Positions 22,539 through 33,105 of a stretch of DNA of 64,000 nucleotides are shown here, piece after piece. The notes beneath the pieces were generated by a model. The model had not been told where the DNA came from, ran no database searches, and was given only the letters and a program-made list of their open reading frames with translations. A program made the translations under genes and the position numbers. How positions within the stretch are numbered: position 1 is the stretch's first letter; the number at the start of each line of letters is the position of its first letter. The stretch comes from Cytidiella melzeri (Eukaryota > Basidiomycota > Agaricomycetes > Polyporales > Irpicaceae): positions 27,430 to 91,429 of the forward strand of contig JABYQR010000171.1 of the NCBI GenBank assembly GCA_022592445.1, in the 5' to 3' direction.

Positions 22539-23318
22539 TTATTCCATTTCCGCATATACAAAGGCGTTCATATCAAACAGTCCTTCTAGTAGCTCTAAGA
22601 TGTAACCCCATCTCCGATGTATATCCACAAAACTAATCCTTCCTAAACTCTTCAAGTCCTTTTTCAACATCCTCCATTCCCTATTCGTCATCTTGTCCGT
22701 GTGATTCTCCTTGAACCACTGTTCAACCATGAATACACGGCCGATCAGCAGCTGGGCTTTCTCCCTACGAGTGTTGAGCTGGTGGTTAGATGATTGCCCA
22801 CCACTCGAGAAGGAGGCGTCCAGCTTCTTGAGCACAGGTTCAAGCCTTTGACAGGCAGCTGTGATCATCGGTTCGAACTCCTGTTGACGAAGCATAAGCT
22901 TCGTCTTTCGGAAGTGGAGAGAGGCGGGGAGCGGATTGGGAGTGGGAATGTAAGCGCGTTGGTTGCGCTCTTCGATACGCTGGAGAAGGGTAAGCTTTTC
23001 AGCCTGTTCCTTCTCCTGCTTCTCGATCCGGTCGAGAAGACTTAGTTGAGACATGAGGTGGGAGACCTTTCTCATGCGGTCTTGGTCCTCCTCATGTTCA
23101 ATGGTGGTGCGAGCCTGCTCTTCGAGGTCAATCCTCTTGATGAGAGGCTTGTTATCGGGGTATTTGAGCCGGCGAGGCTTGCCAGCGTCTTTGAACTTGT
23201 CGAGTGTCTCCTTGGAGACTGTGAGGCTTTCTTGAAGTCCAGTGACTTCATTGCGGACGGGAATGGAGTAGGGGGCCTTGCGGCCAGACCTAGCGGCGAT
23301 GAAACGGGAAATCGGCAT
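22539..23318 (-). CDS. Ty3 copy 2: extra ORF upstream of gag, unknown function
   Basis: A 259-codon frame starting at ATG 23318 (MPISRFIAARSGRKAP), 578 bp inside the 5' LTR, before gag. It is rich in Glu, Lys, Arg and Leu. Residues about 65-120 (LIKRIDLEEQ ... SQLSLLDRIEKQEKEQAEKL) look like a long coiled coil, and the C-terminal third is helical (MTNREWRMLKKDLKSLGR). I recognise no enzyme motif. The typical Ty3 element has only gag and pol, so this is an added ORF. Copy 1 keeps the first ~56 codons with the same start, which supports it being a real part of the family. It could be a separate N-terminal Gag piece or an accessory protein. Confidence 0.75.
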   Translation of the reverse strand: MPISRFIAARSGRKAPYSIPVRNEVTGLQESLTVSKETLDKFKDAGKPRRLKYPDNKPLIKRIDLEEQARTTIEHEEDQDRMRKVSHLMSQLSLLDRIEKQEKEQAEKLTLLQRIEERNQRAYIPTPNPLPASLHFRKTKLMLRQQEFEPMITAACQRLEPVLKKLDASFSSGGQSSNHQLNTRREKAQLLIGRVFMVEQWFKENHTDKMTNREWRMLKKDLKSLGRISFVDIHRRWGYILELLEGLFDMNAFVYAEME

Positions 23319-23896
23319 GGTGACTGTGTGACAGTGTGTGATGAGCTTGACAGCTCAGTGGTGTGCGGAACAAATCTCCATAAAGGAGAGGTCCTGTGTG
23401 TGCGTGGGGTAGTGCCGGCGTCGGCCTGGACTCTCTCTCCAGGTCCGGTGGTGTATAGGATCTCCGTCACGGTTCCACCCGTGCGGCAAATGGTTGGCGG
23501 ATCAGTATTACACTGACCCTAAGTCCGGCCAGAACAAGTTACCCGTCTTCGTGCCTAGGCACTCATGGGCTTCAAGTCCTGTTGTCTAGCTCTTATAACG
23601 AGCTGTCTGACACCAGACTCCACTATCGCCTGTGGGGAGGCACACTTTCATCATGTTGGCATAATGCCAACCCCTGCTCTGATCAGCTCTAGGAGCGTCG
23701 GGCGAGAGGGTGATTCAAGTTGTGCACATCAAGGCAAAGCCTAGACATGACTACCACTTAAAGCCTATGGTCCGGCTACCTCTATGTCTAGAGGGTTTGT
23801 AAAGGGGCCCACGCACAGGCACAAGACCTAGAAGAAAGGGAAAGAAACCTCCAGCACGTCCAGAGACGTGAGGGAGTAGGGGCAGTCTTATCCAAA

Positions 23897-24595
23897 TGTA
23901 ACAGTTAAGGTTACACTCACCAGATAGTTGTTAAACTTGAAGGGGAGATAGTGAGATAGAGTGTAAGAGGTGTGGTGAGCGAAGTACTGGAGAGTACAAG
24001 GTAGTCCTTTATCAACAGAGTGGATAAGACTGAGGGGATATGCCCTCAGGAGTGCCTCTATATATACATGAAGGGGAGGACCCCAGGTACTACCCTAAGA
24101 CCCCTAATACCTACATGAGTAAGCGAAGTAATCTACCTTACTAAGCATGCCCTATGCCCTAGTGGTGCCACTTCAATAATCAACCAATAGCATTTGTCCC
24201 CATGACCTGACCCCATGACCCAGCTCCAAGGCTAGACTTGTTCTAGCTTGTTCTAAGACAAGGCTAGACTTTTCCAGAAGGTTCTATGAACTATGACATC
24301 ATCTAATGGAATGTTCTAAACTATGACATCATAGTTCCAGCAAGTTCCACAAGGTTCCAGAGAGTTCTATCATGTGATACACAAATAAGGAAAGGAGCGC
24401 ATCAGCGCATCAATTGATAGGCACTGAGAATAAGCGCCGGAATAGGCGCCTGATAAGCGCCAGATAAGCGCTGGATAAGCGCCTAAATAGACGCCGGATA
24501 AGCGCTGGATAAGCGCTTGACAAGCGCTTAAATATTCCCAATAATACCGTTGCCTGGTAAGGCAAGTCTTGTAGAAACATTGAAAATCTGTGACA
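23897..24595 (-). repeat. 5' LTR of Ty3 copy 2
   Basis: 699 bp, apparently identical to its partner. It contains the same U3 repeat block as copy 1 with one repeat step fewer. Confidence 0.97.
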
Positions 24596-25189
24596 CCACG
24601 GTCCTGGAGGCAAAAGGCGTTTGTAGTGTCCTGGTGGGCGGTGGGATGAGGGCCTGAGCTTGAAACCAATCGGTGAGCTCTACACAGATGATCGTCCGCT
24701 GGCATGAGGTAGAAGGGTGGTATCATCGCCATCGTGCAATGTGGTGGTGGTTGTTCTTATCGTGGCGGTCGTCAATGTCGTTGTGGCGGTCATCGTTATC
24801 GTTGTGTGGCGGAACTTCAAGCGATAAGCGCAGCTGTGCACCGGCGCCTCATTTTTACCATGACGGCTAGCATGCACAATAACGTTGACCTGGCCGTAAA
24901 CTCCTCTCTATTGTTTGATTGCACATGTACATAGTAGGTCGCACTGCCGGTAGGCCAGGGCTTTTTTGGCTCATCTGGCCGGCTTCGTCATCAAGCCAGG
25001 CCAAAAAGCCAACCAAGCCGTTCATTACGGCCTGGCTTGGCCTGGCTTTAAATGGCCTGGCTTGGCTGGCTTTTTGGCCTCAGGCCGAGCCGTGCACATC
25101 ACTAACAAGGGGGGTCAGAATGAGTCTTGGCTTCAACTAGTTAAGTTGCGCCGCTCGGGATTCTTGTGACTCAAATTTGGACTTAGCAG

Positions 25190-25612
25190 GATCAAAGGTT
25201 CGAGAGCAAGGCTCAATCAAAATGCGGACCTGCGGAGGTGTGGTGATTGGAACACCAGAGACAGCGAGGAAATGTCGGACAACGACGAGTAAGACAACTT
25301 CAGCTAGTGAAGTTGAATGCAGACAAAGAGTGGATAAGAAGGGGAGTCTTATTCAATATTCGAATTGCTTATTTACTACAGTTGGGTCTTGTATATATAC
25401 TACAATGACTTCAAGTCCGACAGGAGTAGACGAAAGCAGAACTAAGGGAATTGTGCATTCTTGCGGAGAGATAAGAGAACTGTACACAGCATGATGTAAA
25501 GGAAACAGATGATAAAGGTCATGATGACGTCGGTGCGGAAATGCGGAGTATGTGGTGCGGTGCTCGGGTGCGGAGGTCACGTGAAGTCGGGTGGTTGGGC
25601 CGGATTGTAACA
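25190..25612 (-). repeat. Possible truncated LTR of another retrotransposon
   Basis: On the minus strand this begins TGTTACAATCCGGCCC and has a TATATATAC box (about 25391-25399), then a C/T-rich leader with CTTATCCACTC, a layout like the Ty3 LTRs nearby. No target duplication or second end was found, so it may be a broken LTR or an unrelated promoter-like piece inside the outer element. Confidence 0.3.
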
Positions 25613-26220
25613 CATCCCCCTCGTGTCATGACTGCCCATTGTACACTTTTGAGAAGACAAAAGGATAATTTTAACTACTCAGAGTGTTCCAAAATATTCT
25701 TGTGAATTTCAAATGCATGTACTTCATAAGAGAACTAAAATATCGTCTGAGTGTCAATAAGCGCCAGCGCTTACGATGATCTGGCGGTGTCGTCAGAAAA
25801 ACGAGCGGGAGGGCAAGATTGTCACACAGTTTCAAACTCAGACGTTTAGGTCGCTTGCGACCTAAATCCTTACGGGAAGTCACTCACTCAGTCAAGCAGT
25901 TGGAATTGGAAAAGTCTTCTTGGCCCTTGGGCTACATAGCCTCAATTGACTAAACCGCCCGATGTATCGCAAAAATATCAGCTTAATGATGGAAGCTTCT
26001 GGCTCTCCCGGCCACGCCCTGAACATGCCTCATACTGCGAGTGACGGCAACGTCATCAGGAAACACGGAATTTCTCCGTAGTAAGTTGATTACTACGGAG
26101 CGCCAGTGGACCATACCCCTGATCGGTAGCGCTACGTAGCTGAGGGCCATGTCTCCGTAGCTCTCTGTAGGACGACGTAGCCGTGTAGCTACCAAAACAT
26201 GTGAAGAGTTTTTATTACTA

Positions 26221-29200
26221 CTATGTGATCTCTGTACTATGAGCTTTGCGCCATCTATCAACAAGGAACCGAAATAGCACAAAATCCGAGTGACGTAGGT
26301 AGGTATTTACATAGAAACGAGTACACCGCTCCAGTACATTCTCCGAAGTCCAGTGAATGTTGGCAGCGCGACCCCATACAGGTATGAGATGACAAGAACG
26401 TACAATAGCGGTGATGGGAATGATTGATGCGCGACGACGATGGTTTCTTTGAGACGGCGCAACGGAAAACATGCCAACAGTACTATCATATTGTTGAAAG
26501 GGCGTGAACCATTCTACGTACGCAAGCGGATCCTTGCTGATGTAGTTCACATTGTCGGGAAGGCGGAAGATAACTCGCACTTGCCCAACCGTGAGGCCTG
26601 CTATATGTCAGAGCGCGCGCGAAGTCCATGACCATCATGAAGGTACTCACCATCTATAGGGTTCTTGACAGCTCCTGGATCCTCGTCAGTTTCGGCGCCA
26701 CCATCTGTGCCACTGTACGCAAGCACTGTAGAGAAGTGCGCAGCTCGAGCGTGGATAAGCCGAGATGTTTTTGCTGCTCGAGCGGGAAGTGCACATATCG
26801 AATCCGAGGTGAGTTTCTTCGAGACTTGGCTCATAAGCGGGAGCGCCTTCTTGAATTGTTTGTAGACTGCAAACACTGTGTAGTCGTTGATGGAACGAAG
26901 GAAAGAGAGCGACTGGGGAGCCGTCTGTGGTGTATGAGTGGCGGCTGGGCGGCGTAATGATGAAGTCGAAGCTCTTGATGCCTGTGCGAAATGAAGAGCC
27001 TCGGTCTTCGTTACAAACTCCTCCAGGCATCGAGCGAAGTCCGGTGCGCAGAAATCTTTGGCTATCGTCCTGACTGAGGTGTTGGGAAATGCCGGCTTCT
27101 GAGAGATCTTGTAGTTGCCTTCGTCAAGTTCCCCGCTTTCTGGCTCGGCTACTCCAGCTCCCAGCAGCTCGTCACCACTGTCAGCAGTATTGTTCTCACC
27201 TCCGTCGTCCTCATCATTGTCTCCATCATCCTTCTCTCCTGTCTGAGGCAGCTGCGAAACACGGCCGTGTCTCAGCCACTGGAGATAGCCATCAAATCGG
27301 CGTACAGCATCCTGTCGGTCCAGCCACACCGTCATCTGTTGAATGTACTGCTTGCGGTTACTCGCGCGGTAACCAAGCTTAGCAAAGTTGATGTGAAGAC
27401 GTTCAGGACCCTCAGAGTTGTAGCCATCCGCGGTTCCTAGAAGACGGATGGACTCAAGATAGTGAGTCATGGAGTGGAGTTTTGGAATGGTGTTAAAATC
27501 TTTCCGTATGCCTAGTCGCACAAAGACATGCTTGTGTGTGTGAAAGCGGGTCCATGCTTCGTCCAAACCAGAGAGGGACTCTTCAGTATGCGTCTCGAAG
27601 TGAGCGAAATAGACAAAGTCTAAAATCGCACGCACTGCTTTGATGACATCCGCGTCGGCACTTCCGGCCACTACGCCAAGGAAAATCTTCTCCATCTGCT
27701 TGTATTCGTTTCCAGTCCACTGGGAAACCAATGAGATGCCCTTTTTGAAATGGCGGAGATTGGGATGCGATGGCATCGCGCGGAACCGCCTGTCAATTTC
27801 GTCCTTTTTCCCATTCACGCATGCTGTTGCCCACTTGACGGTATGATCTTTGAACATGCCTTTGTGAAGCTGATGAAGGAGATCAGGGGTCATACAGGTG
27901 AAGATGTTGCAGTACGGGAGGTTCTTCCAGAACGGGTCGATCGCATGTAGCCCAGCTTCCTCAAAACCCGCCGGTTTACATCCACCGGACTGGAGTGTTT
28001 CATCGATCATTGAAGCAATCTGTACCGGATCTCGCAATGTTGGTGATTGGATTGGCTGGCCCCGTCTTTCAGGTTCCACGAGACATCTCGGGCAATGGCT
28101 CTGCCGACAGCAAGCAACAAGACATTGCTCCGGGTGGTCCGCAATGTACGCTGCTATTACTGGGTGCACTCTTCGAATGAAACCGTCGGCACAGACCATT
28201 TCGACTCCCTCTTTCCCAGCCTTGACAAGCGGAGCTAGAAGAGAGCGCATGCAGTCATGGAAGAGCTGATAGATTGACGAGGCGCGCTTTCCCTTGGAGA
28301 AACACTCCATCTTTGACACCGGGAGGTATCCTATCAAAACCGTGGCGTTGTACGAGGGAGATCGGCGAACAGCTTTTGCAATGTTTCCGATGGTAAGGTA
28401 CACCGGCCACGCAGATTTATCGCCACTGAAGTTTGATAGCTGCGTCTTATCAGACGCAAGGATCACTGGGACCAGTGTTGCCCCTTCCGGAAGTTGCTCC
28501 TATACAGTCGCCGTAAGTTTTCTCACTGTCTTTTGCCCGCTTATGCTGCAACATACCTGAATGCTCTCCCACCATGCCCCACTCCACATCTCGCTCAGGA
28601 TTGGCTTCTTCAGCCACTCATCCTCGTAACGGCGCTCGGGCGCGTATCGTAGGTGCTCTTCAAACATCGGGTTGGACAAGAGCTCCCGGATGCACTCTAT
28701 AGGGTCCCGCTTCCATAGCTCAAACACCTCCACGCATTCCCTCCCTTCCTCGTTGTGTTCGTCGCCCACTGCTTCAAAGATCTCGCACTGCCATCCCGGA
28801 CCACGAGGAAGACCATCGATCTTATTCAAGAAGGTCCGCTTGTCTTTGAACGATAGCTGCGATCGACTTTGCGTCTATGGAGTCGTTGTGAGTAATCTCA
28901 TAGGAAAATGACACCGGGTACTTACCATGTTGAGCTTCAAATACTTGTCAATCTCGGACTGGCTCAGTCCACTACTCATCAGCCACTGCGCCAACCCCCA
29001 CTCCTCCTCACTCGCAAACGGAGCCCATGGTGCGTTGTTGTCCAAGCCCTCCTCCTTCCGTGTCTTATGTATCTTCTCGAAGAGATTCTCGCCTCGACCT
29101 AATGTTGCTCCCGCATTTCTCGTGTCAAGGTCATCTAGGAACGGATTTATCGGGATGCCTCCTGCGTCGTATCTCTCCTTTGCAACCTCCTCGGCATGCT

Positions 29201-29465
29201 CCTGCTCTAAATAAGGTCCCAAGGTCTGTGCCGCCCCTGTGTCATGATCATCGGGTGAGTCGGCTTCATTGTGTTTGCGACGACGAACGGTAGGTGGCGA
29301 AAGGTCTTCGTCGTCAGTCGAGACTGATAAGGCCCTTTTTCTTTGTAGCCTTGCTTGCCATGCGCCTCGGCAAGAGCTGCTAAGCTGAAGGTGTGCTCTG
29401 AGCCCTTGGACGGTAGGCTTCGCGCAACCACAATGAAAGCATCTGTGTGGGCTGGTTGAAGACAT
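26221..29465 (-). CDS. Plavaka family transposase
   Basis: Four exons read cleanly: 28926-29465, 28557-28874, 26651-28499 and 26221-26597, giving 1,027 residues. The N-terminus has a C2H2-like finger (RCFHCGC ... LRAHLQLSSSC), usual for this family, then an acidic linker. The long third exon holds the catalytic core: VILASDKTQLSNFSG, the cysteine pair in HCPRCLVEP, CMTPDLLHQLHKGMFKDH, and NSEGPERLHINFAK, which I take to carry the acidic DDE-type residues. The last exon contains PLAYVEWFTPF, typical of Plavaka C-termini. The start at 29465 is the first ATG (the preceding codon is GTG). No stop or frame break interrupts the model. The enzyme would cut at the CAGGAAACA ends of its own element. 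Confidence 0.88.
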
Positions 29466-29681
29466 CACGCAGCAGAGGGTAGATGATATGCTGGTGAGTT
29501 TGTTGTGGCGTTAGTGGTCAAGCCACGGAAGTGCTGCCCTCAACTCACTAGCTTGTAGTCATGGTTTTTGGTCCGTGTGGAGTCTTTTTCGTTTCCCGGG
29601 TATGCGCGCTTTTTGCCTCTCGTCTCTTCCTGTTTTTTACTGCCACGTCTGACAGTTCCAGAGCATCTTCCTCTCTCAGCA

Positions 29682-32185
29682 ATGGTCAGCAAGCGCAAAG
29701 CTCCTGCAAAGCAGGCAGGCACAGATTCGGACTCTGGCAAGTCACAGTCTCCAAAGCGCAGCTCAAAGTCTCGAAAGAAGCCAGCGAATCCTGCGCGCTC
29801 TGCTTCGCAGAGAGAACGCAAGAAATCCAAGAAGCAGATTGATATAGGTAAGATTCTTGACGTGTTAAGCAACACTTGTTGGCTGAATACTATCATCCAC
29901 AGAACACAACGAACTTCTCGAGCGGTACAAGAAGCTCGAAAGTCAGAACAAAGCGCTGCAGCGAGCTCAAGCAAAAGGTAAAGGTAAAATTTCAATATCA
30001 CTGACGGTGTCTGACGCTGCTCTCCTAATGCACTCAACAGCAGGCAATAAGCAACCACGCGCAACAATTCGGGGATCAGGGTCTACGGTCGCAGCTACCA
30101 AAACCACCAAGCAGCAAGAAGGCACTACAAGTGACATTGAAGACCAGGAGAACAGCAGCGACGACAGTGACGGTAGCTTATTTGAAGAGGAAGACAACGA
30201 CATTGTTGGCTATGAGTCCCAGGTATGACATGACAGTCTCTTTGCTACTGCCGCGGATAGGTTACTCATACTAGTGTCCGGCCAGTTTCAGTCAAAAGGA
30301 GTTGTCAATGTTGCCCAACCACCCAAGCGATTGACACGTCGTGTCAACGATCCCAAACCAGCACCGACGCTGGTCAATCCACCGCGTCAGTCCGCCACTG
30401 GCACCGTAGAACCTGAGCATCAAGAGCCTACTCTCGGAATGAGCAGTCAACGTCGTGAGAGTCCGGCCATCGTACCATTCAACTTTGGTGTTGAAAATAC
30501 ACGTCGCTCGCGGTCACTCTCCCGTGATCGGTTACAGCCACTCTCTCGTGGTCGGACGCAGCCACTTTCTCGCGAACACTCAGAGTCGCTATCTCACGGT
30601 CGCTCACCATCGCTCTCTCGTCGTCGCTCTCTGTCACACTCTCGTCGTCACTCGGCATCATCCTCTTGTCGCCACTCAACGTCGCCCTCCCGTCGTCGCT
30701 CAGCGTTGCCCTTTCATCATCACTCGATGTCGCCCTCTCGTCATCACTCACCATCGCTCTCTCGCCGTCGTCGCGAACATACCCCTGTCAGCGCAGCATC
30801 CGACATGGTGTTGCAACCTCTTGATGAGAGGGGTGCAGCATCCAGTCGCTCCTCTAGTCGACTGTCTATGCCAACATCACCTCCACTTAGCTCAAGGGCT
30901 CCGTCGTCAGTTCGGTCGAGATCACCTCCGGACCCGGTCTACCGTGCTACCCACGAGGCGCGAAGACGGCTGCAAGAGCAGGCTTCAGTGTCGACAGGAG
31001 GCCATCCCCGCGCAACGCAAACAAACACGGAAAAACAACGTCAGCAATTTCATACTAAGTTGGACGTAGCACCTCTTGCGTTCAGCGCTGTCGAGTACAA
31101 AGGCAATATCACACCGACCAGCGGTAAACCAAAAGAGAGCGACTACACTGGTGCCACCGCAACAATTGTCGCGCGGTCTATTGTACGCTACCAGCTGAAG
31201 TTGATAACTGAATCTGCATTCCCAGACTCCGACACGCAATATACCTGGGCAAGGAGTGTATTTCAGATCAGCTGCGGAGAGGCCGAACGTAGCTACTCCC
31301 TCGATGACGAGCCGGCCGGGAGAATCTATCGACTGGTACGCACAAGTCGGCTTCTCATTAGTTGTTGCACTAATGTCCTGCAGATCATTAGTCGTGCTTC
31401 CAGCTTCCGCGGTCACCTCAGGGACAAGATTTGTAGCAGGATTGCAGAAACATACGGGCTCAAATCGGATACAGCGAAGGACGCTACTGCTCAATTCAAT
31501 GCGGACCGCGTGGCATGGCTACTGCAACCAATCGGCGAGGCTCAAGACGCTAACCGCTATTGTTACGAGGTGTGTTTTCACAGCTACGTGGCTTCATACA
31601 TAAGCTGATTACATGTAGGAATTTGCGTCTGATCACCCTCGGGGACTGGCGCAGGTGCCAATCATTCGACATGCACTGCAAGAGGTTTTATTTCGTGACA
31701 ACTCTTCTTCTGGCGCCGAATTCCGTGCATTGTTTGATCCACTCCCGCTTCCAACCATCGCGCTCTTACTAGCAATGGTATGTCATGTGCTCGTTCAATT
31801 ACGCTGTCAATAACAGGAGGCATACAGGTCCGTTTCGGACTGCAGCGCTGGGCGTCAGGACGACTGGACTCGGAAAAGAAAGGCCCCGAGTTCCGCGAAA
31901 CTGCCTACAAGCAGGTTGTCGCAGATCACCTTGCCCAGCTCGAAGACTGGGCCAAGCTGGACCCCGCCATCACTACAAAAATACGCCGTAGCATGTATAA
32001 GCATGTACTGTAAGTCTTTAAGGGTCATAAAATGTCCCGTTGCATCTATATGCTTACTAACAATATCTGTTAGCCGTCTCGGGGGGATTGAGCACAAACA
32101 GGACAAGCCTGTAGGGCTTTCAGACACCGCAAAGCAGAAAGCACTCCAGGATTTGGCAAGTTGGGTTGGAGACGACAGCGACTAG
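29682..32185 (+). CDS. Plavaka-element partner protein with Ser/Arg-repeat region
   Basis: Eight exons fit one 703-residue frame: 29682-29847, 29903-29977, 30041-30222, 30286-31335, 31384-31569, 31619-31777, 31828-32009 and 32074-32185. The N-terminus is Lys/Ser-rich with a short coiled coil (HNELLERYKKLESQNKALQ). Then comes an acidic patch (ENSSDDSDGSLFEEEDND) and, in exon 4, a long run of degenerate SR/RS/RH repeats (about residues 210-300). The C-terminal 280 residues look folded (RFGLQRWASGRLDSEKKG, YKQVVADHLAQLEDWA) and resemble a fungal domain of unknown function often listed as DUF6532; that link is from memory. It lies head-to-head with the transposase inside the same TIRs, so it is probably element-encoded. 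Confidence 0.7.
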
Positions 32186-32518
32186 TAAACTCTCACCGTG
32201 ACGGACTCCGAGTCGCTGACACCTAGTAGTCCGGATAGCATAGCTTATTACTACAACTGAATGAATAAAAATGTTCGCTGAGCATTTGCGCGTGCATAAT
32301 CAAAACAATGAGCTACATGGGTGTACAGGAGCTACGTAGCTAATGCTACAGAGCGGTCAAGCTCTCAGCACTGCGCTACGGAGTGCTACGTAGCCATGCA
32401 GCGTGGCTACGGAGTTAGCAATGTGTTCCGTAGCGCTCCAGAATGGGGTACTTGTGTACGACGGCTACGACCACTACCGCTACTCTGTAACTCTCCGTAG
32501 CCACGGACATGTTTCCTG

Positions 32519-33105
32519 ATGGTCTATCTCACTGGCAGCATTGACAAGGCTACTACTGTACTGAGGTATCGTCTAACCTGGTCATCACTACCCTATGTGC
32601 GTATACTGAAATAATCCAGTGAAAGCATTGCCGTGGTTTTCTTCAATGGAACGCTCCGGTCCTTCCACAGCAACGCCATCCTGAAAACAGGACTAAGTCG
32701 GGCATGCTGCAGCTAAGTCAGGCTGGCCACCCTCGGACAAGCCACCCCGTCGACCATGTTGGTAATGCTCATGCAATCCTGCTTTGAGCTTTCTTCCACG
32801 AAGGGATTGATGTTCCGACAAATATCTCGAGGGATGGGTGCGAGGCTTGCGCGCGGTTTCAGTACGTCAGCGCTCTGATGATATCCTGGCTATTGGGGCA
32901 TAGTTTACTAAAGCTTAGCGAGCTCAGGGCGCTGGGAGCCAGCTTGTAACCAATGAATGAGTTTCTCTCGCGTCAACATCAGTGAGTAGACACCATCACG
33001 AGCGTACGTCTGAGACAGCAGATTGAGCTAGAATCTCGACCTTAAAAGGCCTCGCTAGGCGTAACCAAAGTGCCATCCCCCTCCTCCCACTCTATCTTTG
33101 ACAAT
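32519..33105. other. Intergenic, upstream of aldehyde dehydrogenase
   Basis: The target duplication AT is followed by about 585 bp with no recognisable gene, repeat or RNA. It presumably contains the aldehyde dehydrogenase promoter. Confidence 0.6.

Larger units (their letters stand above)
16285..24595 (-). mobile_element. Ty3 (gypsy) chromovirus-type retrotransposon, copy 2 (longest copy)
   Basis: An 8,311-bp element in minus orientation flanked by CCACG (16280-16284 and 24596-24600). Both LTRs are 699 bp and look identical to each other, so insertion was recent. It belongs to the same family as copy 1; the 26-bp LTR length difference is one deletion between short repeats (GCGCATCA units). 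Reading 5' to 3' on the minus strand: LTR, a 259-codon ORF1, gag, protease, a frame break, then RT-RNase H-integrase-chromodomain, purine tract, LTR. It sits 111 bp upstream of the hAT transposase start codon. Confidence 0.96.
5718..25104 (-). mobile_element. hAT transposon carrying two Ty3 insertions
   Basis: The ends are defined by an 8-bp target duplication ACAAGGGG (5710-5717 and 25105-25112), the hallmark length for hAT, and by inverted ends TAGTGATGTGC (11 bp exact) followed by GC-rich subterminal repeats of the type GGCyTGGCyTGGC. Removing the two Ty3 elements and their duplications leaves about 4.4 kb. It encodes one multi-exon transposase on the minus strand (start 16173, stop 5955). 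Apart from the Ty3 insertion in its last exon the transposase reads well, so the copy was probably competent shortly before being hit. Confidence 0.92.
5309..25885. mobile_element. Outer TIR element remnant (CACTA-like?), host of the nest
   Basis: Imperfect terminal inverted repeats of about 27 bp: the left end begins GAGTGACTTCCTGTAAG and the right end, read inward on the other strand, GAGTGACTTCCCGTAAG; both continue to TTTAGGTC. The flanks are ACT on both sides (5306-5308 and 25886-25888), a 3-bp duplication as in CMC/CACTA elements. Subterminal copies of GACCTAAA occur in both orientations at both ends (around 5331-5440 and 25840-25868). Without the hAT insertion the element would be about 1.2 kb with no recognisable transposase, so it is a non-autonomous or eroded copy. 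The short TSD makes the boundary less certain than those inside it. Confidence 0.5.
26057..32518. mobile_element. Plavaka-type DNA transposon, two divergent genes
   Basis: The boundaries come from inverted ends CAGGAAACA (26057 and, on the other strand, 32518) with AT on both flanks (26055-26056 and 32519-32520), which fits the 2-3 bp duplications of the CACTA superfamily. Both ends carry many subterminal copies of CTACGGAG and CTACGTAGC in both orientations (26070-26195 and 32329-32505), probable transposase-binding sites. Inside are a transposase on the minus strand (26221-29465) and a second gene on the plus strand (29682-32185) sharing a 216-bp central promoter. Both genes read without a break, so this 6.46-kb copy may be active. 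Confidence 0.8.

Noticed and set aside
25190..25220. tRNA-like GGTTCGAGAGC segment
   Set aside because: T-arm-like only; no acceptor stem or anticodon arm could be folded around it. No other tRNA candidate was seen in the window.
30479..30754. Asp/Glu/Ser-rich minus-strand frame with DDERAT repeats
   Set aside because: Antisense reading of the Ser/Arg repeats of the Plavaka partner gene.
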